Below are positions 1-8,097 of a DNA stretch of 10,257 nucleotides, one piece after another. The position numbers and the translations under genes were made by a program. This DNA is from Gammaproteobacteria bacterium (GTDB lineage Bacteria; Pseudomonadota; Gammaproteobacteria; Arenicellales; JAHEKD01): positions 1-10,257 of the forward strand of contig JAHEKD010000039.1 of NCBI GenBank assembly GCA_024638545.1, written 5' to 3'. The first letter of the stretch is position 1. Every line of letters starts with the position of its first letter. The notes under the pieces were generated by a model that was given only the letters and a program-made list of their open reading frames with translations, had not been told where the DNA came from and did no database searches.

Positions 1-1202
1 CGAAATTTATTTACTCCGATGCCTATTCATCAGAAACAGTCGCCTATGCAGATTTGATTTTACCTGACACGACTTATCTGGAGCGTCATGACTGCATCAG
101 TTTGCTTGACCGCCCTATTTGCGAAGCAGACGCGGCCGCCGATGCGATTCGCTGGCCGGTAATCGAACCTGACAGGCAGGTAAGAGGATTTCAATCAGTC
201 CTGTGTGACCTTGGCGCACGTTTAGGCTTACAGGGATTCGTCAATGAAGACGGCACTGCCAAGTATAAAGATTATGCCGATTATATTATTAATCATGAAC
301 GCCGGCCCGGCATTGGCCCGCTGGCCGGATTTCGCGGCAGTGACGGTAGCGATATCGGCCGGGGCGATGTCAATCCCGACCAGCTAAATCGCTATATTGC
401 AAATGGCGGATTTTTCGAAACTCACGTCCCCAAGGAGGCCGCTTATTATAAACCCTGGAATACAGCCTATCAGGATTGGGCGGTAAAACTGGGACTATAC
501 GAGACGCCGCAACCCTATGTTTTTGATCTCTATTGCGAAACGCTGCGAAAATTTCAGCTTGCCGCAGAAGGTCATGGTGACAGGCAGCCGCCAGATCATC
601 TGCGCGAAAGAATAAAACAAACCCATGATCCCCTCCCTATCTGGTACGAACCATTTGAAGAAACCATGGTTGACAAAGATGAATATCCGATTCATGCATT
701 GACTCAGCGGCCAATGGCCATGTATCACAGCTGGGGAACCCAGAATGCCTGGCTGAGACAAATTCATGGACGCAACCCGCTCTATGTCCCAAGCAAGATA
801 TGGAGGGAGCATGATTTCAAGGATGGTGACTGGGCGAAAGTCACATCGGTCCACGGCGAAATTACGGTTCCCGTCGCGCACATGGCCGCGCTTAATGAAA
901 ACACAGTCTGGACATGGAATGCGATTGGCAAGCGTAAGGGGGCCTGGGCTCTGGACGAAAATGCACCCGAATCCACAAAAGGATTTTTACTTAACCACCT
1001 GATTCATGAGCTATTGCCAACCAAAGGCGACGGACTTCGATGGTCAAATTCCGACCCGATTACCGGTCAGGCTGCATGGTTTGACCTGCGTGTAAAAATC
1101 GAAAAAACGCAGGCGCTTGAAGAATCGCAGCCTGTTTTTGCACCCATCAAGTCACCCGTTGCTCAAGCCCCGAAAAACCTGACCTGGAAAGTTAGAAAAT
1201 GA
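1..1202 (+). CDS. soeA: Molybdopterin oxidoreductase, SoeA-like sulfite dehydrogenase catalytic subunit (3' part)
   Basis: This is the C-terminal 399 residues of a DMSO-reductase-family molybdoenzyme. The frame is open from base 3 to the TGA at 1200-1202 and has no start in the window, so the gene begins upstream. The N-terminal Fe-S motif and most of the Mo-bis-MGD domain are therefore not visible. The first residues contain ADLILPDTTYLERHD, the conserved end of the family's central domain. Residues around RPMAMYHSWGTQNAWLRQIH, followed by a region rich in GDWAKV and TVWTWNAIGKRKGAW, form the C-terminal molybdopterin-dinucleotide-binding domain. These C-terminal phrases and the following ferredoxin and DmsC-type genes match SoeA of the cytoplasmic sulfite dehydrogenase SoeABC, which oxidises sulfite to sulfate and passes electrons to the quinone pool. 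Related polysulfide, thiosulfate or DMSO reductase catalytic subunits cannot be fully excluded without the N-terminus. Confidence 0.82.
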   Translation, partial: KFIYSDAYSSETVAYADLILPDTTYLERHDCISLLDRPICEADAAADAIRWPVIEPDRQVRGFQSVLCDLGARLGLQGFVNEDGTAKYKDYADYIINHERRPGIGPLAGFRGSDGSDIGRGDVNPDQLNRYIANGGFFETHVPKEAAYYKPWNTAYQDWAVKLGLYETPQPYVFDLYCETLRKFQLAAEGHGDRQPPDHLRERIKQTHDPLPIWYEPFEETMVDKDEYPIHALTQRPMAMYHSWGTQNAWLRQIHGRNPLYVPSKIWREHDFKDGDWAKVTSVHGEITVPVAHMAALNENTVWTWNAIGKRKGAWALDENAPESTKGFLLNHLIHELLPTKGDGLRWSNSDPITGQAAWFDLRVKIEKTQALEESQPVFAPIKSPVAQAPKNLTWKVRK

Positions 1203-1249
1203 TGACAGCCCAAAAGACACCATATCAGTGTGCTGCAATCCGCAACATG

Positions 1250-1276
1250 TTGACCGCGTCCACCTGTGGTTATAAT
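1250..1276 (+). promoter_or_regulatory. Promoter-like sequence in front of soeB
   Basis: TTGACC (1250-1255) and a perfect TATAAT (1271-1276) lie in the roughly 100-bp gap between soeA and soeB. The spacer is 15 bp, shorter than the usual 17, which lowers confidence. Transcription from here would begin around 1283 and give a leader of about 20 bases that contains the soeB ribosome binding site (GGAG, 1292-1295). This could supply extra or independent expression of the electron-transfer subunits. Confidence 0.35.
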
Positions 1277-1301
1277 GACTACGTTAACACTGGAGATAAT
1301 G

Positions 1302-2048
1302 ATGACTGATCTACCAAAACTGACCCAGCGTAAACTCGGCCTGGTCATTGATTTGGACACCTGTGTTGGCTGTCATGCCTGTGTCACCGCCTGTAAGGGC
1401 TGGAACACTGAAAACTATGGCGCGCCGCTATCGGATATTGATGCCTATGGTGCTAACCCTGTTGGTACATTTTTAAATCGTATTCACAGCTATGAGGTGC
1501 AGCCTGAGCAGGGATGTGCACAAACTATACATTTCCCAAAATCCTGCCTTCACTGTGATGACGCACCCTGCGTCACAGTATGCCCCACGGGGGCAAGCTA
1601 CAAGCGTGTTGAGGACGGCATTGTGCTTGTCAATGAAGAGCACTGCATCGGTTGCGGCCTCTGTGCCTGGGCCTGTCCCTACGGAGCCCGTGAAATGGAC
1701 GCAGCAGAGGGCGTAATGAAAAAATGCACCCTTTGTGTAGATCGCATTTACAATGAAAATCTGCCGGAGGTGGACCGTGTGCCTGCCTGTGTACGCACCT
1801 GTCCAACCGGCGCCAGGCATTTTGGTGATTTCAGTGATCCGCAAAGTAATGTCAGTAAGCTGGTTAAGGAACGCGGCAGTCTCGATTTAATGCCGGAACA
1901 GGCGACAAAACCTATCAATCAGTATCTGCCACCGCGGCCTAAAGACAAAATGGTTAGCTCTGATCAAATCGAAACTCTCTTAAAGCCTGTGGCAAAAGAA
2001 CCCAAGGGATTTCTGTCCTGGCTTGATAAAGCACTGGATGCGCTCTGA
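1302..2048 (+). CDS. soeB: 4Fe-4S ferredoxin subunit of sulfite dehydrogenase (SoeB-like)
   Basis: A 248-residue electron-transfer subunit of the DmsB/PsrB/SoeB group. It relays electrons from the molybdenum subunit to the membrane anchor through four predicted [4Fe-4S] clusters. Four cysteine groups are visible: CVGCHACVTAC at residues 21-31, CLHCDDAPCVTVCP in the middle, CIGCGLCAWACP after it, and a split pair CTLC and CVRTCPTGARHFG. There is no twin-arginine or Sec signal, which fits a cytoplasmic complex. The start is ATG 1302, with GGAG at 1292-1295 six bases upstream; the ATG at 1299 is directly adjacent. An in-frame ATG at 1266 would extend the protein but has a weaker context and overlaps the promoter-like sequence. 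The stop codon overlaps the soeC start by one base, so translation of the two is probably coupled. Confidence 0.88.
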   Translation: MTDLPKLTQRKLGLVIDLDTCVGCHACVTACKGWNTENYGAPLSDIDAYGANPVGTFLNRIHSYEVQPEQGCAQTIHFPKSCLHCDDAPCVTVCPTGASYKRVEDGIVLVNEEHCIGCGLCAWACPYGAREMDAAEGVMKKCTLCVDRIYNENLPEVDRVPACVRTCPTGARHFGDFSDPQSNVSKLVKERGSLDLMPEQATKPINQYLPPRPKDKMVSSDQIETLLKPVAKEPKGFLSWLDKALDAL

Positions 2049-2923
2049 TGCACCCGGCTCCGTCAATTATAATTTTTACTGTTTTCTCCGGCCTTGGCTT
2101 TGGGTTACTGTTCTGGCTGGGAATCGGCATTCCGGATATAAGCGGCTGGAACGCGCTGGCGATCTATTTCTTTGCCTTCGCCAGTGCAGTCATCGGACTG
2201 GTTGCCTCAACATTTCACCTTGGCAACCCGCAGCGGGCCTGGCGGGCATTTACCCAGTGGCGTAGCAGCTGGTTAAGCCGGGAGGGCTGGTTTGCCGTGA
2301 TCGCCTTAATGACAATGGGAATCTATGCCCTTGGCATCATATTCTTTGAATATGCAGCTTCAACTATTGGTTTCATCGGCGCGATTATTTCACTGGTCAC
2401 CGTATTTGCAACTTCAATGATTTATGCCCAAATGAAAACCGTACCGCGCTGGAATCACTGGACCACGTCTGCATTATTCCTGACTCTGGCTGTTTCCGGT
2501 GGTGCAATCCTTACAGGCCAATCTAAGACTGCAGCCGGCCTGTTACTGCTTGCTGGTATCCTGCAGGTAGTAGCGTGGATGACGGGTGATACAAGATTCG
2601 GGGAATGCGGATCAACGATTGAAACCGCCACCCAGTTAGGCGGTATTGGAAAAGTCAGATTATTCGAACCACCGCACACAGGTTCAAATTATTTACTAAA
2701 AGAAATGGTTTATACCGTCGGGCGTAAACATGCCGGCAAACTGCGCAAGTGGTCGATCATGCTAATGTGTGTTGTTCCGGCACTGATATTACTCGTACTG
2801 CCCGCCAATCTGTTTGTTGGAATTATTGCCCTGCTCACACACCTGGCAGGGACATTGGCTTCGCGCTGGCTGTTTTTTGCTGAAGCCGAACATGTGGTGG
2901 GACTTTACTACGGCAGACGATAG
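2048..2923 (+). CDS. soeC: DmsC-type quinol-interacting membrane anchor (SoeC-like)
   Basis: A 291-residue integral membrane protein of the DmsC anchor family, which holds the Mo/Fe-S dimer on the cytoplasmic membrane and exchanges electrons with quinone. About eight hydrophobic segments can be read, near residues 8-26, 37-55, 82-104, 106-126, 135-155, 158-175, 232-250 and 253-272. Family landmarks are STFHLGNPQRAWRAF after the second helix, the soluble loop EPPHTGSNYLLKEMVYTVGR typical of SoeC-like anchors, and a terminal SRWLFFAEAEHVVGLYYG. The start ATG shares its A with the soeB TGA (TGATG), so this is the last gene of a soeABC order. Length is normal for the family and no break is seen. 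Confidence 0.85.
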   Translation: MHPAPSIIIFTVFSGLGFGLLFWLGIGIPDISGWNALAIYFFAFASAVIGLVASTFHLGNPQRAWRAFTQWRSSWLSREGWFAVIALMTMGIYALGIIFFEYAASTIGFIGAIISLVTVFATSMIYAQMKTVPRWNHWTTSALFLTLAVSGGAILTGQSKTAAGLLLLAGILQVVAWMTGDTRFGECGSTIETATQLGGIGKVRLFEPPHTGSNYLLKEMVYTVGRKHAGKLRKWSIMLMCVVPALILLVLPANLFVGIIALLTHLAGTLASRWLFFAEAEHVVGLYYGRR

Positions 2924-3027
2924 CCAGCCACCGGCAACAGTAATACATAAATTCAAATATCTTACAATACAGATAGTACGTTATCCTATAAAGTTATACC
3001 CACATGTCGGCGGGTTAATGGGTAGCG

Positions 3028-3051
3028 AAAAAAATCACAGCCTGGTAATCA
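3028..3051 (-). terminator. Weak candidate terminator after btuD
   Basis: On the minus strand, just past the btuD stop, GATTAC-caggct-GTGAT can form a short 5-6 bp stem (with one or two G-U pairs), followed directly by seven T's (3034 down to 3028). The stem is weak but the T run and position are right. The rest of the convergent gap 2924-3069 shows no gene, and no clear terminator for soeC on the plus strand. Confidence 0.35.
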
Positions 3052-3069
3052 TAATGCGGGGCAGTGAAG

Positions 3070-3834
3070 TTAAATCTGACGTGGAAATACAGGATTAATT
3101 TCAATCTGACTCTCTCGCTTAGCCACATTGACAGAAATACCGAACGTCGATTTGATGGTCTGCTGTGTCAATACCTCTTCGGCCGGGCCGTGGCAGACCA
3201 GTTTTCCCTGATTCAGCAGGTACAGACGGTCGCAGTAGGCGGCTGCCAGATTCAAATCATGTAAAATCACGCAAACACCCCTACCGCGATTGGCCTCGCT
3301 GGTTAATATATTCATTACTTCCAGCTGAAATTTCAGATCCAGTGATGCGATCGGCTCATCTACAAGTAAATAGCTCGCCTGAACAGCCAGCGCCCTGGCG
3401 ATAATCACTCTGGCTCGCTCACCACCCGATAAAGCATTAAAGCGCCTGTCTACGAGCTTGCCCACACCAACCTGTTCGATCACATTCTCAATGATAAGCG
3501 CATCAGTTGCGGGCGAATTCGCCGGGTTATGACGATGCGGAAATCGGCCCAGTTCAATTAACTGACGGACAGTCAATGGCCAGTGGACAAAGGAGTGCTG
3601 TTCCAGGTACGCAATCTCTAGGGCTCTTTGATGGTGCGGGATGTCGAACAGGCATTTTTGATTCAGATTAACTATGCCGTTTGAAGGCAGCATCAAACCG
3701 GCGAGCATTTTTAGCAAGGTTGATTTGCCTGCGCCATTCGGGCCAATAATCCCGGTGACAGAACCCGATGGGACAGAGATATTCAGCCGATCCAGATATG
3801 GCGCAGAATGGCACAAATTCATGGCAGTGATCAT
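3070..3834 (-). CDS. btuD: B12-type ABC transporter ATPase (BtuD-like)
   Basis: A 254-residue cytoplasmic ATPase that powers cobalamin import with BtuC and BtuF. All ABC motifs are intact: Walker A GPNGAGKST (residues 31-39), Q-loop Q79, signature LSGGE (135-139), Walker B YLLVDEP with D159-E160, D-loop SLD, and the switch histidine in VILHDLNLA (H192). The start ATG at 3834 shares one base with the btuC stop (TAATG), indicating translational coupling; a second in-frame ATG four codons later gives a slightly shorter alternative. The family (FecE/BtuD/HmuV) also serves iron-siderophore and heme uptake. The B12 assignment comes mainly from the cobalamin riboswitch and btuB upstream on the same strand. 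Confidence 0.85.
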   Translation of the reverse strand: MITAMNLCHSAPYLDRLNISVPSGSVTGIIGPNGAGKSTLLKMLAGLMLPSNGIVNLNQKCLFDIPHHQRALEIAYLEQHSFVHWPLTVRQLIELGRFPHRHNPANSPATDALIIENVIEQVGVGKLVDRRFNALSGGERARVIIARALAVQASYLLVDEPIASLDLKFQLEVMNILTSEANRGRGVCVILHDLNLAAAYCDRLYLLNQGKLVCHGPAEEVLTQQTIKSTFGISVNVAKRESQIEINPVFPRQI

Positions 3835-4820
3835 TAGAATAATGTTTTTCTGTGTTTAATAATCAGAGCGACAAAGAACGGTCCACCAATAATCGAAGTG
3901 AGTACGCCAATTCGTAATTCCTGCCCGCTTGAAAACGCTCTTACAAACAAATCCGCGATCAATAATAATATCGCGCCTGTTAATGCACTCGGAATTAGCA
4001 ATCGTGAAGGCAGATAGCCCGTGACAGGTCGTAATATATGCGGCACCACCAGACCAATAAATCCGATAATTCCCGTCACCGGCACAACGGCACCAATCGC
4101 TAGAGACAGGCCGATAACAATTGCAATACGCACACGTTCAGTATCAACCCCCATGGATATTGCGGTATCCTCACCGAACGTCAGTGCATCAAGGGACCTG
4201 GCGTGGCGCAGCAGTAACATCCAGCCAATTACCAAGGGCAGGATCATGACCTTTAAATCTGTGGATGAGACATTTGACAATGAGCCCTGCAACCATAAGT
4301 AGAGATCGCGCACAGCCCAGGGACTTGGAGCAAGATTCAACAGTAAGGCCATTGCTGCTGCACAAACAGAATTTATGGCAACACCGGATAAAATTAATAC
4401 GGTCATGCTTGCATTCCTGCCTGCCATTAATAACACCAGCATAAGCGCAGTAAACGAACCCAGCATGCCAGCAATTGGCAACCAGAAAGCCGAATGAATG
4501 CCAAAATAGAGCAATATAACAGAAAACAGCGCTGCACCGCTGGCATTGCCCAATAAACCCGGGCTTGCCAGCGGATTCCTTAAATAGCCCTGCATAACCG
4601 CACCGGACAATCCCAATGTTGAGCCTGCCAGCAGCGCCAGCAGGGATCGAGGCAGTCGAATCTCCCAAAATATCAGCGCATGCGGCGTTGTCGCTTCTTT
4701 ATTGAAGAAAATTTGCATTGGGTCAAGATCGATAGGACCTGCCCATAACGAAACAAAAAAAACGCCTGCCAGCAGCAGGGCAAGCATAGTAATCAAGGCG
4801 GTTTGGGATGGCGATTTCAT
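3834..4820 (-). CDS. btuC: B12-type ABC transporter permease (BtuC-like, FecCD family)
   Basis: A 328-residue polytopic inner-membrane permease of the FecCD/BtuC family, which forms the dimeric channel for cobalamin with BtuD. Hydrophobic segments run through the whole protein. Characteristic phrases are FWEIRLPRSLLALLAGSTLG and SGAVMQGYLRNPLASPGLLG near the N-terminus, GAVVPVTGIIGFIGLVVPHI in the C-terminal half, and RIGVLTSIIGGPFFVALI at the end. The ATG at 4820 is chosen because it starts 14 bases after the btuF stop and gives an N-terminus of normal length beginning MKSPSQTAL. The open frame extends upstream to 4892, but that extension overlaps btuF, is highly basic and does not resemble a permease N-terminus. 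The ribosome binding site is weak, consistent with coupling to btuF translation. Confidence 0.86.
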   Translation of the reverse strand: MKSPSQTALITMLALLLAGVFFVSLWAGPIDLDPMQIFFNKEATTPHALIFWEIRLPRSLLALLAGSTLGLSGAVMQGYLRNPLASPGLLGNASGAALFSVILLYFGIHSAFWLPIAGMLGSFTALMLVLLMAGRNASMTVLILSGVAINSVCAAAMALLLNLAPSPWAVRDLYLWLQGSLSNVSSTDLKVMILPLVIGWMLLLRHARSLDALTFGEDTAISMGVDTERVRIAIVIGLSLAIGAVVPVTGIIGFIGLVVPHILRPVTGYLPSRLLIPSALTGAILLLIADLFVRAFSSGQELRIGVLTSIIGGPFFVALIIKHRKTLF

Positions 4821-4834
4821 TAGCAGGTGCGTTC

Positions 4835-5611
4835 TTACTGCGGCACCAGTCTTTTTGAGGCCTGGACGAGTGCTTCGTCGCCGCATATCCATTCACGCGT
4901 TGGCACACTGATAACAGTCACTTTGTTGCCCAGGTCCTGCAGAACAGGCTGATGCAAAACAAACTGGGCACGAGAATAGTCATCAGAATATTTGCTCAGT
5001 ATTATCACCTGGGGATTTAAATCAATGACCTGCTCGATCGAAACACGGCCGTAATCAGTGACATTGGCCTCATCGGCAATATTCCAGTAACCCATTATTT
5101 CAATGATGTTGCTTGCCAGCGTGTCCTTGCCGCTTATGTAATTATTTGCACCCAGCAGCAGTGTTCGTGGTTTACCAGTAATTTTCTCAAGCTGATTAAT
5201 GCTGTTTAATTTGTCAAGCAATAAAGCACCGCGCTCTGGCTGCATTAAAATCTCTGACATCAATCTGATATTATGCCTTGCCTGATTAACAGTTCGCGCT
5301 GCAGCGAATTGCCTGACACTGATGCCAAACTCACCCAATCGCTGCAACAATCTTGGATCATCGAATTCACTCGCGAGAATAAAGTCAACATCGAGGGCCA
5401 GTAATTCTTCAAGCCGGCCATGGTTCAGATTCATTTGCTCAGCAGCTGTATGTATCATGGAATTCGGGTCTGCTGCGACATAGCTTAATGAAACAATTTG
5501 CGCCTGGTCAGCCAGTGCCAACACTAATCTGTCCGTGCATAAATTAATTGAAGCAACCCTGGGCCTATTATCCGCGAAAGCACAGGCAATGGTTAATGTA
5601 CAGCAGATCAT
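4835..5611 (-). CDS. btuF: Periplasmic cobalamin-binding protein (BtuF-like)
   Basis: A class III substrate-binding protein that captures cobalamin in the periplasm and delivers it to BtuCD. The mature part begins with RVASINLCTDRLVLALAD, the conserved opening of BtuF-like proteins, and contains NHGRLEELLALDVDFILAS and later GRVSIEQVIDLNPQVIILS, typical of the two lobes. The start is uncertain. ATG 5611 has a good ribosome site (AAGGTGG, five bases upstream) and gives 258 residues with a short hydrophobic leader ending ACAFA. TTG 5626 adds MKVVF and makes a more canonical signal peptide with a positive charge. GTG 5683 gives 282 residues. The open frame to 5830 runs into the transposable element and is not a credible start. 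btuC follows after 14 bases. Confidence 0.82.
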   Translation of the reverse strand: MICCTLTIACAFADNRPRVASINLCTDRLVLALADQAQIVSLSYVAADPNSMIHTAAEQMNLNHGRLEELLALDVDFILASEFDDPRLLQRLGEFGISVRQFAAARTVNQARHNIRLMSEILMQPERGALLLDKLNSINQLEKITGKPRTLLLGANNYISGKDTLASNIIEIMGYWNIADEANVTDYGRVSIEQVIDLNPQVIILSKYSDDYSRAQFVLHQPVLQDLGNKVTVISVPTREWICGDEALVQASKRLVPQ

Positions 5612-6137
5612 GAAAACCACCTTCAAAGTTGCGTGACTGAGATCGAATATACCCGCAGTTTTAGGATTAGAATTTTGATTCACGGGAAACCAGCTACGGC
5701 AATCGGAACGATTACGCCCCCATTGATGATTTTCGCACCGGAGAGAGCGATATGGTTCTAGCCCGCATTTCTCACCGGACTTCGTAGCGAGACGGTTAAT
5801 GGATACGCCCTCTATGGGTTTTACGACCAAAGGCCGGCATTATGTTATCAGCATATGTGCCGGCACACGGGCCCGCAGGCATCGTTGACACGATGTCGAG
5901 GACCCTGACCGAGTAAAATGCCCACAGGGCGTGGCAAGGGACCGTCGCAGTAGTAGGGTGGTGATAAATGCGGGCTAGATGCAGCGCCAGACTATTTATA
6001 AATCGACTCAGTGATAACAAGCGGACAGATCCCGTGTGCTCAAATGTTGACTGTGTGCTTAACAAACCCACTTTATTTCGGATCGACTAATCCACTCATT
6101 CAATATCCATGATGGTCATGTTGGTGCGCGGCAGGAT
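5612..6137. other. Gap between btuB and btuF
   Basis: This 0.5-kb stretch separates btuB from btuF and contains no convincing gene. Its centre (5758-5978) is the miniature element described separately. The open frames crossing it have no ribosome sites or family features, and the same peptide appears where the repeat recurs. Between 5684 and 5757 there is GC-rich sequence of unknown role directly upstream of the btuF frame. The 5979-6137 segment, just after the btuB stop, shows no clear intrinsic terminator. Confidence 0.6.
5758..5978. mobile_element. MITE-like element with 19-bp terminal inverted repeats
   Basis: The left end ctagcccgcatttctcacc (5758-5776) is repeated in inverted orientation at the right end ggtgataaatgcgggctag (5960-5978) with one mismatch. 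This defines a 221-bp unit without a transposase gene, the form expected of a miniature inverted-repeat element or internally deleted insertion sequence. Both ends begin with CTAG, which may be part of the repeat or a 4-bp palindromic target duplication next to CCCGCATTTCTCACC ends. The interior has a 6-bp hairpin at 5880-5895 and a GCCC/GGGC hairpin further right. The right 106 bp recur at 8555-8660. The parent transposon family is not identified here; the IS1380 type is a guess from the CC ends. Confidence 0.75.
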
Positions 6138-8036
6138 TTAAAAGTCACCGGTCAGACCCAGATAATAGGCTCGTTCAGCCGTACCGTATCCCAATACTTC
6201 CTGATATTTCTCGTCGAAAACATTCTCAATACGGGCTTTAACGAACACTGATTCATTAACTCGATACCGGGCACCAAAATCGACAACAGTATAGTCATCC
6301 AATTCAACAGCAGTGGTGGTGAAATCAGAATTAAATGCAGTATCGACACGGTCTTTTACATGCCTTAGATTAATGCCAAGATTCAGCGTTTTATTCAGCA
6401 TTGCATAGTCAAGAGCTGCGGAGAAATGGTGCTTCGGCCTTCTTACCAGCTGATTTCCATCGCCGTCCTCTGTATCATTATAAGTATATGCCGCTCGCAG
6501 GCTTGTAACATCGCTGGCCTTTAATTCATAGGTAAGTTCGACACCCTTACTGTTGCTCTCGCCATCAATATTTACGGCTGTATTTCCGCTGCCGGTAATT
6601 AAGTCTTCGATTTCACGATGGTAGTACGTGATGTCAAAAAAATGCCTTGCATTCTGAGCGATGTATTCAATTCCAATATCGCCGCCTTTACTTTGCTCAG
6701 GACTTAGGTTTTCATTACCGCTAAAATCAGGTGTAAATCCGAACAATTCCACGAGTGTGGGATTTTTTATCCCGGTACCATAACTTGCATGAATCCGGGC
6801 ATTCGCCGAATACTTCCATGAACCTGCCAGGCGCCAGGTGCTTTTATTGTCAAACAAATCATTGTCGTCGTAACGGGCGTTTGCTGCGGCAGCAAATGCA
6901 TCATTGTTAAAACGGTATTCTGCCACAACGCTATCATTATCTACTTTCCGGTTACCGCTGAATGTGGATGCCAGTTTATCTTGTTCAGTTTCCAACACAA
7001 AAGACACGCCCTGCTGTGCGGCACCGTCACCCCATTCATAATTAAGCTGATAGCCATAATGATTCTTTTCACCCTCAGAGTCAGTTTTCCCAAATGAACT
7101 GAAAAAATCCGTATCACTTTCATTCCTGAAGAATTTCAGGCCATGATTCAAGGCACCGCCCATCTGCGAGTAGACGGCTTTTAGCAGGTAGTATTGCTGG
7201 TTGCCATCAGCCCGATCTTCCAACCCATCAACCGGAATTGTAGTGAAACTGTCAAAATCACTTTCAAAATCTGTATACCTGACAACACCGTCAAGGCTGA
7301 ATTGAGTCGTGGGGTCGAATCCAAATTTAAAATGAGCCGTTGTATTTTCATAACCATCATCTTCAGAGTTTCCACCTGTACTGATAATTTCACCCTCTGC
7401 CGTTGTATAGTCGACAACATTCTCATCTGCAGCTGAGAAACCGTCAGTTTCAAATCGCTGAATTGATAGCGCATAATGAAGCGAGCCTGAATCGCCACGC
7501 GTGGAAACAGCGCCATTATTGGTGCTGAAACTGCCAAACTCTGCTGATGCAGAATATTGATTATCATCAAGCCCCTTGCCTGATCTAGTAATAATATTAA
7601 TGACACCTCCGATTGCATCACTGCCCCAAAGTGCACTTTGCGCTCCTCTGAGCACCTCTATGCGCTCAACACTCTCAGCCAGCAAATGAGCAAAATCAAA
7701 TCTGGAACTAAATGCAGGATCATTGGCCTCAATACCGTCAATCAAAACCAGGGTCTGGTCTGATTCAGCGCCTCGCAACCTGATCTCGCTCAGCGTTCCA
7801 GCACTTCCGTTACGCGCTATGCTTAAACCCGGCACATCCTGCAAAATATCCGCAACAAACTGATAGCCACGCTGTTCAATTTGCTGGCGGGTGATCAAGG
7901 TGGTGCTGGTACCTACATTGTCACGACTGACCGGAACCAGGCCGCCGGTTATGATGATTTCCAGTGGTTTTGAGTCCTGTGCCTGTAGTAACGGTAGAAC
8001 TGATAATAATGAAAAGAAAAGAATCGATCTACGCAT
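6138..8036 (-). CDS. btuB: TonB-dependent outer-membrane cobalamin receptor (BtuB-like)
   Basis: A 632-residue TonB-dependent receptor, close to the 614 residues of E. coli BtuB, that takes up cobalamin across the outer membrane. Residues 1-19 (MRRSILFFSLLSVLPLLQA) form a Sec signal peptide, followed by a TonB-box-like PLEIIITGG (24-32). The plug domain follows, with ITRQQIEQRGYQFVADILQ, IRLRGAESDQTLVLIDGIE and ERIEVLRGAQSALWGSDAIG, ending in GGVINIITRSG. The rest is a beta-barrel finishing with a VFDEKYQEVLGYG segment and a terminal aromatic residue (GLTGDF) needed for outer-membrane assembly. ATG 8036 is preceded by GGGAG (8050-8046) at good spacing. The open frame continues to 8153, but that extension crosses the terminator and has no leader character. 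Control is by the upstream cobalamin riboswitch. Confidence 0.92.
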   Translation of the reverse strand: MRRSILFFSLLSVLPLLQAQDSKPLEIIITGGLVPVSRDNVGTSTTLITRQQIEQRGYQFVADILQDVPGLSIARNGSAGTLSEIRLRGAESDQTLVLIDGIEANDPAFSSRFDFAHLLAESVERIEVLRGAQSALWGSDAIGGVINIITRSGKGLDDNQYSASAEFGSFSTNNGAVSTRGDSGSLHYALSIQRFETDGFSAADENVVDYTTAEGEIISTGGNSEDDGYENTTAHFKFGFDPTTQFSLDGVVRYTDFESDFDSFTTIPVDGLEDRADGNQQYYLLKAVYSQMGGALNHGLKFFRNESDTDFFSSFGKTDSEGEKNHYGYQLNYEWGDGAAQQGVSFVLETEQDKLASTFSGNRKVDNDSVVAEYRFNNDAFAAAANARYDDNDLFDNKSTWRLAGSWKYSANARIHASYGTGIKNPTLVELFGFTPDFSGNENLSPEQSKGGDIGIEYIAQNARHFFDITYYHREIEDLITGSGNTAVNIDGESNSKGVELTYELKASDVTSLRAAYTYNDTEDGDGNQLVRRPKHHFSAALDYAMLNKTLNLGINLRHVKDRVDTAFNSDFTTTAVELDDYTVVDFGARYRVNESVFVKARIENVFDEKYQEVLGYGTAERAYYLGLTGDF

Positions 8037-8061
8037 CTGAGCATCTCCCAATGTCAATTTG

Positions 8062-8097
8062 AAAAAATCCCGTGCAGAAATGACAAATCGTGCACGG
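8062..8097 (-). terminator. Intrinsic terminator of the riboswitch expression platform
   Basis: On the minus strand CCGTGCA (8097-8091) and TGCACGG (8076-8070) form a perfect 7-bp stem with a 14-base loop, followed by GA and six T's (8067-8062). It lies between the cobalamin riboswitch and the btuB ribosome binding site, 25 bases before the start codon. This is where a transcription attenuator should sit, and it implies that bound cobalamin ends transcription before btuB. Confidence 0.75.

Noticed and set aside
54..56. TTG at 54 as the start of the molybdoenzyme gene
   Set aside because: The same frame is open to base 3 with conserved family sequence, so the gene continues upstream of the window.
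2924..3069. Small gene in the convergent gap between soeC and btuD
   Set aside because: The frames crossing it have no coding features, and the composition is AT-rich intergenic. Only a weak terminator candidate is seen.
4821..4892. Upstream start for btuC at 4892
   Set aside because: It would overlap the end of btuF by about 58 bases and adds a basic, non-membrane stretch atypical of BtuC.
5796..6071. Minus-strand open frame of 91 codons with a twin in the plus-strand frame at 8444-8665
   Set aside because: The shared peptide arises only because both frames cross the 106-bp repeat. There is no ribosome site or family signal, and the flanking parts differ.
7181..7636. 151-codon open frame on the minus strand inside btuB
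   Set aside because: It is an alternative frame of the well-supported receptor gene, with no domain features.
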